Assembly: GCF_046299575.1 (NCBI RefSeq) | Contig: NZ_JBKBHX010000002.1 | Location: 124,001 to 188,000, forward strand | DNA length: 64,000 bases | Reading direction: 5' to 3' | Source of the DNA: Thermaurantimonas sp046299575 | GTDB lineage: Bacteria > Bacteroidota > Bacteroidia > Flavobacteriales > Schleiferiaceae | In this document: positions 1-7,001 of the stretch, one piece after another | Position numbering within the stretch: position 1 is the first letter of the stretch | Layout of the letters: every line of letters begins with the position of its first letter | Position numbers and translations under genes: made by a program | The notes under the pieces: model-generated | Told to the model about the DNA's origin: nothing | Seen by the model: only the letters and a program-made list of their open reading frames with translations | Database searches by the model: none

Positions 1-2
1 AA

Positions 3-671
3 AACTTTCCTCCCTTTGAAACTTTAAACGTTAAACGCAAGAGTATAAACGAAGACAAAGCCGAAGACTACCACTTTGAGCGTTGGCACCCTATATTTTC
101 TCAGGTGAGAGATGCCGTCCAAAGCGAAGAATTCTGTACCTGGCTGAGTGAGATGACCGGAGTTGAAGGCCTAAGATCGACCGACGACAGCTTAGGAAGT
201 GGATTACATCAGGGTAAAAATGGCAGTTTTGTAGATGTGCATGTAGATGTAAACATGAATCCGGAAAAAGGTCTTTGGAGACGAATTAATCTATTGATTT
301 ACCTCAATAAATATTGGAAACCTGAATACGGTGGAGACTTAGAACTCTGGGATGTGGATATGAAGAATTGTATTAAAAAAATACCCCCTTACCACAATGT
401 AGCAGTTATTTTTTACACCGACGATAATTCACCACACGGATATAGTCGTATTCATGTGCCAGAGCACGAGAGCAGAAAGTCTTTTTATACCTATTATTAT
501 ACGCCGATTGGTGAAGGTTTTACGTACCGCGATTCCAAATTCTTGCCTCGACCTGACGAAAGCCTTGGTAAAAAGTTGATTACCAATGTGAAAGAAACTA
601 TTAAAATTAATACAAAGCGTGCTTTGAAGTTTCTTGGCGTCAAAAAACTTGACTTTCAGGATAAAAATTAA
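3..671 (+). CDS. 2OG-Fe(II) oxygenase family protein, 5' end outside window
   Basis: The reading frame is open to the left edge, so the gene is truncated at its 5' end; the GTG at 105 is internal and is not a convincing start. The protein has the 2-oxoglutarate/Fe(II) dioxygenase pattern: an HVD (HxD) iron motif near 240, a beta-sheet core ending in GGDLELWD, a distal histidine in SPHGYS and a likely 2OG-binding arginine in ESRKSF. Such enzymes hydroxylate protein or small-molecule substrates using Fe(II), O2 and 2-oxoglutarate; the substrate cannot be read from the sequence. The stretch resembles the prolyl-4-hydroxylase-like branch. It is followed by an unlinked response regulator with its own promoter. 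Confidence 0.82.
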   Translation, partial: NFPPFETLNVKRKSINEDKAEDYHFERWHPIFSQVRDAVQSEEFCTWLSEMTGVEGLRSTDDSLGSGLHQGKNGSFVDVHVDVNMNPEKGLWRRINLLIYLNKYWKPEYGGDLELWDVDMKNCIKKIPPYHNVAVIFYTDDNSPHGYSRIHVPEHESRKSFYTYYYTPIGEGFTYRDSKFLPRPDESLGKKLITNVKETIKINTKRALKFLGVKKLDFQDKN

Positions 672-679
672 TAAGTTAT

Positions 680-709
680 TTTGTTAATTACAAATTGTAT
701 TCATATTTG
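680..709 (+). promoter_or_regulatory. Bacteroidota-type promoter of the response regulator
   Basis: TTTG at 680-683 and CATATTTG at 702-709 are separated by 18 nt. The pair fits the Bacteroidota -33/-7 pattern (TTTG, TAnnTTTG) with one mismatch. Transcription would start about 10 nt before the ATG at 727, giving a very short leader. Confidence 0.5.
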
Positions 710-726
710 CCTATGAATTTGAGCAA

Positions 727-1125
727 ATGAATGTATTGATCGTTGACGATAATCAAATCGACTTACTAATCAACCAGCGAGTTGTAAAGAATTTAATGCC
801 GGAGGCTGAGATAAAATCCTGTATTTCTGCCATTGACGCTCTCAAGCATATAGAGCAACTTCATACAAATGATGAAGTTGAAAAATTGCCGGATATCATT
901 TTGCTCGATATCCGCATGCCCATTATGGATGGCTTTGAATTTTTAGAAAAGCTCCGAGAATCTCCGATTTTGAAATTGAAGGTGCCTATCGTTCTGATGG
1001 TAACTTCTTCTATTGATCCTTTAGATATGCAGCGGTCAAATGATCACCCTTTGGTGAAGGGCTTCATTGGTAAACCTTTGAAAATGAATACTTTTCAGGA
1101 TATTGTTAATAAGTTAAATCTTTAA
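727..1125 (+). CDS. Single-domain response regulator (CheY-like receiver)
   Basis: This is a 132-residue stand-alone receiver domain with no output domain. The acidic pair D7-D8, the phospho-acceptor D61 (in LLDIRMP), the hydroxyl residues T93/S94 and the conserved K116 (GKPL) are all present, so it should be phosphorylated by a histidine kinase or take part in a phosphorelay. No kinase gene adjoins it; the only sensor kinase in the window is about 37 kb away at 37829. The stop region overlaps the 3' end of the convergent mnmD gene by 12 nt. It has its own predicted promoter just upstream. Its output partner is unknown. Confidence 0.9.
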   Translation: MNVLIVDDNQIDLLINQRVVKNLMPEAEIKSCISAIDALKHIEQLHTNDEVEKLPDIILLDIRMPIMDGFEFLEKLRESPILKLKVPIVLMVTSSIDPLDMQRSNDHPLVKGFIGKPLKMNTFQDIVNKLNL

Positions 1126-1800
1126 TGCCCGCAGCATCTCTCTTTTTCCCGGTGGGCCGGGAATTTTTTGTACTTGAAAACCTACTTCTCTCAATGCGCG
1201 ACGCACAGCTCCTTTGGCAGAATATGTAACCCAAACTCCGGGCGAGCGCAGCATTTTGTAGCATTTATCCATCGCTTCAATGGTCCATAATTCAGGCTGT
1301 GCAGATGGGCTAAAGGCATCAAAATATATCAGATCTATACTGTTTTCCGTAGGTTGATATATTTCGAAGGGAGTTTTTAAAAGCTCAATTTTAAAATTTG
1401 CTGAAACATATGAAAATGACTTGGTATCAAAGGTGTGAAAGGAAGTAAATTGTGATTCAGTTAAGCCCAGCAAGTCAATGTAATTTAGTTTTTTTGCTAA
1501 TTCCGATTGAATTGGAAACAGTTCAGCTGCCTTGTATACAACATATACTTGGTGTTTCGAAGTCTCTACATACGTAAGCATCGCATTGAGCCCTGTGCCG
1601 TAGCCCATTTCGAAGATTTCTATGTTCTGATTTGGAAATTTTTCAAGATAATACAACAGACCTTCTTTGATAAAAACATGCATTGACTCCTGAATGGCGC
1701 CATGCATGCTGTGATAGGATTGCTGAAGTTGTGTATTAATTAAGGTGGAAGAACCGTCTTTAGTTTCCGCGAGTTGAAACATGCTGCGGTAGATCGACAT
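1114..1800 (-). CDS. mnmD: tRNA U34 5-methylaminomethyl methyltransferase MnmD (stand-alone)
   Basis: This is a 228-residue SAM-dependent methyltransferase of the DUF752/MnmD family, corresponding to the methyltransferase half of E. coli MnmC without the FAD oxidase half. The SAM-binding motif GYGTGLNAM lies at 66-74 and the catalytic-loop motif DAFSP at 161-165, with a conserved C-terminal block PGPPGKREM. It should methylate aminomethyl-uridine at the wobble position of certain tRNAs; mnmA, the thiolase for the same nucleotide, is at 19547. It is the last gene of a minus-strand operon, and its first 41 nt overlap the preceding cytochrome gene. ATG starts at 1800 or 1782 (Met7) are both possible. 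Confidence 0.87.
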   Translation of the reverse strand: MSIYRSMFQLAETKDGSSTLINTQLQQSYHSMHGAIQESMHVFIKEGLLYYLEKFPNQNIEIFEMGYGTGLNAMLTYVETSKHQVYVVYKAAELFPIQSELAKKLNYIDLLGLTESQFTSFHTFDTKSFSYVSANFKIELLKTPFEIYQPTENSIDLIYFDAFSPSAQPELWTIEAMDKCYKMLRSPGVWVTYSAKGAVRRALREVGFQVQKIPGPPGKREMLRALKI

Positions 1801-2248
1801 ATAGTTTTTTGATGCGTGGTATCGGTCCTTGGCAAAACTGCTGATGGCAATTCACACAGTTGCTCACAAGTGTATTGAATGCAGCAGGCTTTTCGGCCTC
1901 TGGCGCTTCTTTGAAATTTTTTACTGATTCAATCCAAGCTGTAGCCATTGGGTGAAACACTTCGGTGATTTCTTCCGGGTCGGTAGCCTCGGCAGTGTGT
2001 AGCTGATCGAGCCAGTCAGGCACTTCGATCGACGAATAATTACCGGCCTCTATGGCTTTTTTCCATTGTGCGGTGATCTTGTCCATGCGTCGCATCAAAA
2101 GGGCAAGCTCTGACATATGAGGTCTCTTGTGCAAGTCAGCATCCTCTTCGCTGACAGCTTTTTTAGACTCAGAGCTGCACGAATCAAAAAGCGCTCCTGC
2201 TATGAGCGCGGTAAAAAAGATGAATTTTTTATTTAATAATGACGCCAT
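1760..2248 (-). CDS. Periplasmic monohaem c-type cytochrome-like lipoprotein
   Basis: The 162-residue protein begins with a basic, hydrophobic export signal and a poor lipobox around C24 (FDSC), suggesting a lipoprotein. A single haem c motif CVNCH lies at 131-135, near the C terminus of a helical region; this arrangement is that of class II (c'-type) four-helix cytochromes. It is likely a small electron carrier or haem sensor in the periplasm; the partner is unknown. The gene sits between the DUF4920 lipoprotein gene (20-nt overlap) and mnmD (41-nt overlap), so the three are probably co-transcribed. Calling it a cytochrome rests on the CxxCH motif and the position of that motif. Confidence 0.7.
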   Translation of the reverse strand: MASLLNKKFIFFTALIAGALFDSCSSESKKAVSEEDADLHKRPHMSELALLMRRMDKITAQWKKAIEAGNYSSIEVPDWLDQLHTAEATDPEEITEVFHPMATAWIESVKNFKEAPEAEKPAAFNTLVSNCVNCHQQFCQGPIPRIKKLYVDLPQHVSTRGN

Positions 2249-2729
2249 TGGCCATAAAAGTTATGCTTGTGTCAGGCTGGGTGATGGCTGCAATTTCTTC
2301 AGCCGACTTGCCGGCATCTTGAGCTTTGTGGCGTAGCCACTCTACATCTTGTACTTCAAGCTTAGCATATCCTTCCATTATGGCTGTGTAACCGGCAGAG
2401 TTTTTTGGCACAAAGAATTCGTAATCCTTAAAACGAACAACCATGCTTTTGCCATTTCCTAGATCTACGTCCATCCAGCAGCCCTTCTTTTGGCAGCATT
2501 CATTGATCTTTCCGCGTACTTTTACAAATACAGAATCGCCTTCTTGAAGTAGAGTTAGGAGTTCTGAGGCATCGATTGCACCATCTTCCGTAATTTTTTC
2601 TCCGAAATATCCTGTAGGTGAATCTTCTGTTGTATCAGCTTCTGCATTCCCAGCAGTATCAGTATTGTTTTTGCAAGCTGTAGTTAGTCCAAAAATCAAT
2701 AATAAAGCGAGGTGCTTTAGCATTTTCAT
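2229..2729 (-). CDS. DUF4920 family periplasmic lipoprotein
   Basis: The 166-residue lipoprotein has a signal peptide and lipobox TTAC (C19). It belongs to the DUF4920 family: a small OB-like beta domain with the cysteine-rich motif ECCQKKGCWM (C78, C79, C84) followed by VRFKDYEFFVP. The cysteines suggest metal or redox function, but the family has no established role that I know of. I place the start at the ATG at 2729 rather than the in-frame TTG at 2747, because a TAAGTTTG promoter box occupies 2752-2745. It is the first gene of the DUF4920-cytochrome-mnmD operon. Confidence 0.8.
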   Translation of the reverse strand: MKMLKHLALLLIFGLTTACKNNTDTAGNAEADTTEDSPTGYFGEKITEDGAIDASELLTLLQEGDSVFVKVRGKINECCQKKGCWMDVDLGNGKSMVVRFKDYEFFVPKNSAGYTAIMEGYAKLEVQDVEWLRHKAQDAGKSAEEIAAITQPDTSITFMANGVIIK

Positions 2730-2744
2730 CTTTTTAAATTTCTG

Positions 2745-2752
2745 CAAACTTA
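2745..2752 (-). promoter_or_regulatory. -7 promoter element of the DUF4920-cytochrome-mnmD operon
   Basis: On the minus strand the sequence TAAGTTTG matches TAnnTTTG exactly. It lies about 16 nt before the ATG at 2729. No clear -33 TTTG is visible. Confidence 0.45.
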
Positions 2753-2804
2753 TGCCGATTGTCTAAATTAATAAACAGTTACCTCCACAAAAAGCTTCCC
2801 AACT

Positions 2805-2812
2805 TACCTTTG
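2805..2812 (+). promoter_or_regulatory. -7 promoter element of ilvE
   Basis: TACCTTTG is an exact match to TAnnTTTG, 40 nt before the ilvE ATG. The -33 region shows only a weak GTTAC around 2778. It is divergent from the DUF4920 operon promoter 50 nt away. Confidence 0.45.
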
Positions 2813-2852
2813 TCGAGGGGAAAACGAACTTTTTGTAATACTATTCTATAAG

Positions 2853-3905
2853 ATGAAGATTTCAAAAGTATATCAATCAAGGATTAATGAAATTGATTTT
2901 TCCAATCTTCCGTTTGGAAAAGTCTTTACGGATCACATGCTCGTTTGCACATACGAAAATGGCCAATGGGGAGAACCCATAATACGTCCATATGGACCGA
3001 TTCCAATGTCGCCTGCCACTCACGCTTTGCACTACGGTCAAGCTGTATTTGAAGGGATGAAAGCCTACCGAAAAGACAATGGAATTGTGAGTATTTTTCG
3101 ACCGGAAGCAAATTTTCAAAGGCTTAATCGGAGTGCTGAGCGTATGACCATCCCGCAGGTACCTAGAGAAATTTTTATGGACGGTCTCATCCAACTGATT
3201 CAACTTGACTACGACTGGGTGCCGGCTGGTGAAGATATTTCTCTGTATATCAGGCCATTTCTGTATGCTTCTTCTGAGTTCATTGCCGCCAGACCCTCTG
3301 AATCCTACGTTTTCTGCATCTTGCTCAGCCCATCTGGACCTTACTACAGCGGAGCAGTAAAGGTAAAAATTGAAGAAAAGTACGTGCGTTCGGCCGATGG
3401 AGGAGTGGGTTTTGCTAAAGCTGCCGGGAATTACGGAGCTGCCTTTTACCCAACACGCCTTGCACAAGAAGCTGGCTTTACTCAAATCATTTGGACCGAT
3501 CACAAGAATCATCAACTCATCGAGGAGTCAGGCACAATGAACGTGGCAATGGTGATCGATGGAGTATTTCGCACGCCGGCATTGAGCGATCGCATATTGG
3601 CGGGAATAACACGAGATAGTATTCTCACTATGCTACGCGACCAAGGCTACCCCGTGCAGGAGGGTCCCGTAACGGTGGATGAGCTACTCTCTGCCGCTCG
3701 CGAGGGCAGACTCACCGAAATGTTTGGCATGGGCACGGCGGCAGTAATCAGCCCGATTTCTCATATCGGCTATCGCGGTGAGATCATAGAAGTTCCCACG
3801 CCTGCAGACGGATTGTCTGCTACGATCAAAAAGGCACTTTCAGATATTCGCTTAGGACGTACTGCTGATAAATACGGCTGGATGCACGACGTGTATCGAC
3901 CGTAG
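2853..3905 (+). CDS. ilvE: Branched-chain amino acid aminotransferase
   Basis: This is a 350-residue fold-type IV PLP enzyme that interconverts Leu/Ile/Val and their 2-oxo acids with glutamate. The PLP lysine is K189 in GFAKAAGNYG, and the downstream EESGTMNV loop is typical of the family. Length and motifs match the longer (class II, eukaryote-like) bacterial BCAT group rather than E. coli IlvE. The gene is monocistronic with its own -7 box and converges on the acyl-CoA ligase gene; a weak hairpin (GAAGTGACC/GGCGCTTC) in the 31-nt gap may end both transcripts. Confidence 0.95.
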   Translation: MKISKVYQSRINEIDFSNLPFGKVFTDHMLVCTYENGQWGEPIIRPYGPIPMSPATHALHYGQAVFEGMKAYRKDNGIVSIFRPEANFQRLNRSAERMTIPQVPREIFMDGLIQLIQLDYDWVPAGEDISLYIRPFLYASSEFIAARPSESYVFCILLSPSGPYYSGAVKVKIEEKYVRSADGGVGFAKAAGNYGAAFYPTRLAQEAGFTQIIWTDHKNHQLIEESGTMNVAMVIDGVFRTPALSDRILAGITRDSILTMLRDQGYPVQEGPVTVDELLSAAREGRLTEMFGMGTAAVISPISHIGYRGEIIEVPTPADGLSATIKKALSDIRLGRTADKYGWMHDVYRP

Positions 3906-3936
3906 TATAAGCGAGAAGTGACCTTTATGGCGCTTC

Positions 3937-5412
3937 TTACATGGATTTGAGCTTTTTTCGGTCGATTTTTCCCGTGTCGCTTTTGGGTAATGAATCGAGT
4001 ATTACCAGGTGCTTTGGTATTTTGTATTTAGCTAATCCTTTTTCACAAAAAGATTTAAGTTCTTGATAATCAAATGAATAGCCAGGTTTTAGTGATATAA
4101 ATGCTTTACCGGTTTCGCCCCATTTTTCGTCGGGCACACCTATTACTGCCACTTCAGCCACAGCTTCGTGCGTTAGTATGTACTTCTCCACTTCAGCAGG
4201 ATATACATTCTCACCACCAGAGATGTACAAGTTTTTAATCCGATCAACTACATATAGATAGCCTTCTCCATCCCGTCGAAGGATATCGCCCGTCTTAAAC
4301 CAGCCCTCAGATATGCTGTTTTGGGTGGCTTCTTCATTTTTCCAATATCCTGGTGTTACGATGGGGCCTTTGAGCCACAGTTCGCCTATGCCTTCGCCAT
4401 CTACCGCGTTGCCTTCGCTATCTACTAGTTTGTACTCCACATAAAAATTGACAAAGCCGATAGAGCCGCGCTTTCGAATGGCGTCAGTCTCAGGAAGAGA
4501 TGTGATGTTTGGTCCGCATTCTGTCAATCCATAGCCTTGTCGAATGGGTACACCCTTTTCTGCCCATATTTGTATCAGAGGGATGGGCAGCGGTTCACCC
4601 CCCACAATAAAGTACTTTAAATGCCTGAAGGTAGCATCTTTGAACTTTGGGGTTTCTGCCAGCATGCGTACCATTGTGGGCACGAGCATGAAAAGGGTGA
4701 TATTCTTTTCAACCAATACCTCGAGGCACTTATCAGGGTCAAACTTCTTCATCAGATAAACAGTGCCACCAAAGTGGAGCAGGGGAGTGAGCAGCACGTT
4801 CCAGCCACCCGTGTGAAAAGGCGGTGTTACTATCAATGTGCTGTCGTCGGAATGCACCTTGAGCCTAAGCGCAGTATTTATGCTGTTCCAAAAGAGCATT
4901 TTGTGCGTGTAAATTGCACCTTTAGGAGTGCCTGTTGTACCGCTAGTGTAAAGAATAAAAATGGGGTCGTCTTCTGACACAACTTCACCATCTTTAAAAT
5001 CCGACATCTTAGCTACTTTCAGGTTGAAGAGATCTTCAAGTGGTTTGTGAACTACTGCAAGGTCTGTTTGATTCCATAGTTGGATGTATTCATTGGATAC
5101 AAAAACCAGCGAACATTCAGCATTTGTCACAATATAATTTATTTCGCGTGGTGCGAGCCTGTAGTTTAGTGGTACAAGGACAAATCCGGCTTTTTGTGCT
5201 GCAAAAAACAGGGCAACATATTCTGCACAAAAAGCCGAAAGCACCCCGATGCGATCCCCTTTTTTTATTCCTTCAGTCGTAAGATAATTTCTAATTTCCT
5301 CTGCAAAATCGTTCAGTTTTTTAAATGTGAATGATCGATTAGTTTCAACTTCAATAACGGCTAGCTTATAAGGTGTGTAGATGTTCCACTTTTTCGACCA
5401 ATTAAGCTCCAT
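3937..5412 (-). CDS. AMP-forming acyl-CoA ligase (ANL superfamily)
   Basis: This 491-residue adenylate-forming enzyme activates a carboxylate with ATP and joins it to CoA. It has the phosphate-binding motif YTSGTTGTPKG at about 155-165, GYGLTECGPN near 295, the GWFKTGD hinge region, ENVYPAEVE, and the C-terminal catalytic lysine K482 in SDTGKIDRK. Similarity is to medium/long-chain fatty-acyl-CoA synthetases of the FadD3/MenE-sized group; there is no neighbouring menaquinone or degradation gene to fix the substrate. The ATG at 5412 is followed directly by the N-terminal helix. It is divergent from accD across a 319-nt gap. Confidence 0.88.
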   Translation of the reverse strand: MELNWSKKWNIYTPYKLAVIEVETNRSFTFKKLNDFAEEIRNYLTTEGIKKGDRIGVLSAFCAEYVALFFAAQKAGFVLVPLNYRLAPREINYIVTNAECSLVFVSNEYIQLWNQTDLAVVHKPLEDLFNLKVAKMSDFKDGEVVSEDDPIFILYTSGTTGTPKGAIYTHKMLFWNSINTALRLKVHSDDSTLIVTPPFHTGGWNVLLTPLLHFGGTVYLMKKFDPDKCLEVLVEKNITLFMLVPTMVRMLAETPKFKDATFRHLKYFIVGGEPLPIPLIQIWAEKGVPIRQGYGLTECGPNITSLPETDAIRKRGSIGFVNFYVEYKLVDSEGNAVDGEGIGELWLKGPIVTPGYWKNEEATQNSISEGWFKTGDILRRDGEGYLYVVDRIKNLYISGGENVYPAEVEKYILTHEAVAEVAVIGVPDEKWGETGKAFISLKPGYSFDYQELKSFCEKGLAKYKIPKHLVILDSLPKSDTGKIDRKKLKSM

Positions 5413-5731
5413 AAAATCATTTTTTTGCGAACTAAGCTAATAAAGTTTTATTGAATAAGTTATTGGAGTCCCTTTTTAAATGACTATACTGAAAAATAGA
5501 ATTACAAATAATTTTAAAATTCAGTAAATCAGCTTAAAAAAATATTTATTGAACAGAAGACTAAAAGTTGTTTTCTAATTTCTTTCCGTTTGTAATGTTT
5601 TCTTTTTTTAAAAGGTAACTTTGATTTTTAATGCCTGCTGCAGTTATAGAGAATTTCTCCAAACACTACCAGAGAAAAAGCGCACTGAGATTTTTTTCCT
5701 TTCTTTGCACCGATTAAACGCGCAGAATTTC
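5413..5731. other. AT-rich divergent intergenic region before accD
   Basis: This 319-nt gap separates the acyl-CoA ligase gene from accD. It is very AT-rich in its first half, where I see no gene. The second half holds the TAACTTTG box at 5616-5623 and a leader of about 100 nt before the accD ATG. The leader contains a short open frame, ATG 5631 to TAA 5715 (28 codons), of unknown significance. Confidence 0.6.
5616..5623 (+). promoter_or_regulatory. -7 promoter element of accD
   Basis: TAACTTTG is an exact TAnnTTTG match. A TTTG at 5589-5592 could be the -33 element, though the 23-nt spacer is long. The box overlaps the in-frame TTG at 5621, which argues that translation starts later, at 5732. 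Confidence 0.45.
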
Positions 5732-6574
5732 ATGGCATGGTTTAAACGAAATAAAGAGGGTATTACTACTAGTACATCTGAAAAAAAGGAGACTCCTGAG
5801 GGTCTTTGGTATAAATGTCCGAAGTGTAAAGTAATTACCGCAGTTGAAGATCACCAAGTTAATCTTTGGGTATGTGCCAACTGCAACTATCACGAAAAAA
5901 TCAACGCCAAAGAATATTTTAAAATACTCTTCGACAATGGCGAATTCACCGAATTAGATCCCAACATGAGATCTGTTGATCCACTGAACTTTGTGGATAC
6001 GAAAAAGTACTCTGACCGTCTTGCAGAGGCCATTAAAAAAGTAAAAGTAAATGAAGCCGTCACTACTGGTGTCGGCAAGTTGAATGGCCGTGATATCGTG
6101 ATCGCAGCCATGAACTTTAATTTCATAGGTGGCTCTATGGGAAGTGTGGTGGGCGAAAAAATAGCTCGCGCTATGAAATATGGAATAGAACACCGTGTGC
6201 CTGTAATGACAATTTCGAAATCAGGTGGCGCGCGAATGATGGAGGCCGCGTACAGCTTAATGCAAATGGCCAAAACCGCAGCTATGATTGCACGCATGCG
6301 CGAGGCAGGAATTCCCTATATTTCGCTTTTGACTGATCCCACTACGGGAGGTGTTACTGCATCGTTTGCTATGTTAGGCGATATCAACATTGCCGAGCCC
6401 GGCGCTTTGATCGGTTTTGCAGGTCCACGCGTGGTAAAAGAAACTATTGGAAAAGATTTACCTGAAGGTTTTCAAACCTCTGAATTTCTGCTCGAACACG
6501 GATTTATCGACTTCATCGTAGAGCGCAAAAACATCCGTGAAAAAGTTGATTTTTTCCTCCAATGTGTGATGTAA
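5732..6574 (+). CDS. accD: Acetyl-CoA carboxylase carboxyltransferase subunit beta
   Basis: The 280-residue AccD transfers the carboxyl group from carboxybiotin to acetyl-CoA, with AccA, in the first step of fatty acid synthesis. The N-terminal zinc finger is clear (C29, C32, C48, C51), followed by the crotonase-like carboxyltransferase fold with SKSGGARM and the GFAGPRV oxyanion region. I chose the ATG at 5732 because MAWFKR matches the usual AccD N terminus; the frame is open to a TTG at 5621 but that lies in the promoter. accA is not in the window. The gene precedes rpsO by 75 nt but rpsO has its own promoter. Confidence 0.96.
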   Translation: MAWFKRNKEGITTSTSEKKETPEGLWYKCPKCKVITAVEDHQVNLWVCANCNYHEKINAKEYFKILFDNGEFTELDPNMRSVDPLNFVDTKKYSDRLAEAIKKVKVNEAVTTGVGKLNGRDIVIAAMNFNFIGGSMGSVVGEKIARAMKYGIEHRVPVMTISKSGGARMMEAAYSLMQMAKTAAMIARMREAGIPYISLLTDPTTGGVTASFAMLGDINIAEPGALIGFAGPRVVKETIGKDLPEGFQTSEFLLEHGFIDFIVERKNIREKVDFFLQCVM

Positions 6575-6581
6575 ATTTAAC

Positions 6582-6611
6582 TTTGAATTTTGCGCTTTTC
6601 TACTATCTTTG
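6582..6611 (+). promoter_or_regulatory. Promoter of rpsO
   Basis: TTTG at 6582-6585 and TATCTTTG at 6604-6611 with an 18-nt spacer form a near-ideal Bacteroidota promoter. The ATG of rpsO lies 38 nt further on. Confidence 0.65.
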
Positions 6612-6649
6612 CCGGCCATTAAAGAAAATAAAATTTAGACAGACAAATT

Positions 6650-6919
6650 ATGTATCTGACACCGGAAATTAAGCAGAGTATTTTCGCTAAATATGGTACA
6701 TCAGCTACCGATACAGGCTCACCTGAAAGCCAAATAGCACTGTTTACCTACAGAATCAATCACCTTACTGAACACCTGCGCAAGCATAAAAAGGACAAAA
6801 GTACTGAAAGAGCACTCGTGATGCTTGTGGGTAAGAGAAAGAAATTGTTGAATTATTTAAAAGAAGTAGATATTGAGCGCTATAGAAAGATCATTAACGA
6901 ACTCAATATTCGCAAGTAA
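6650..6919 (+). CDS. rpsO: 30S ribosomal protein S15
   Basis: The 89-residue S15 binds the central domain of 16S rRNA and helps form an intersubunit bridge. The motifs DTGSPESQIALFT near residue 20 and the C-terminal LLNYLKEVDIERYR are diagnostic. It has its own promoter and a strong terminator before pnp. The rpsO-pnp order is widely conserved; in E. coli the pair shares transcripts that PNPase controls, but here the terminator at 6945 suggests partial uncoupling. Confidence 0.98.
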   Translation: MYLTPEIKQSIFAKYGTSATDTGSPESQIALFTYRINHLTEHLRKHKKDKSTERALVMLVGKRKKLLNYLKEVDIERYRKIINELNIRK

Positions 6920-6944
6920 TCTTTCTTTTAAAGTTCTTTTGTTT

Positions 6945-6980
6945 AAAAAGGGCATCAACTATTGATGGCCTTTTTTCGTT
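6945..6980 (+). terminator. Rho-independent terminator after rpsO
   Basis: GGGCATCAA (6950-6958) pairs with TTGATGGCC (6962-6970) with one mismatch and a tiny loop, followed by TTTTTTCGTTTTT. It lies between rpsO and pnp. Confidence 0.75.
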
Positions 6981-7001
6981 TTTAAAAAGATACATGTAAA
7001 T

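Noticed and set aside
105..107. GTG as start of the first gene
   Set aside because: The frame is open with plausible protein sequence back to position 3, so the gene is cut by the window edge.
2877..3515. 212-codon minus-strand frame across ilvE
   Set aside because: It is fully antisense to a clear aminotransferase gene and shows no protein-family features.
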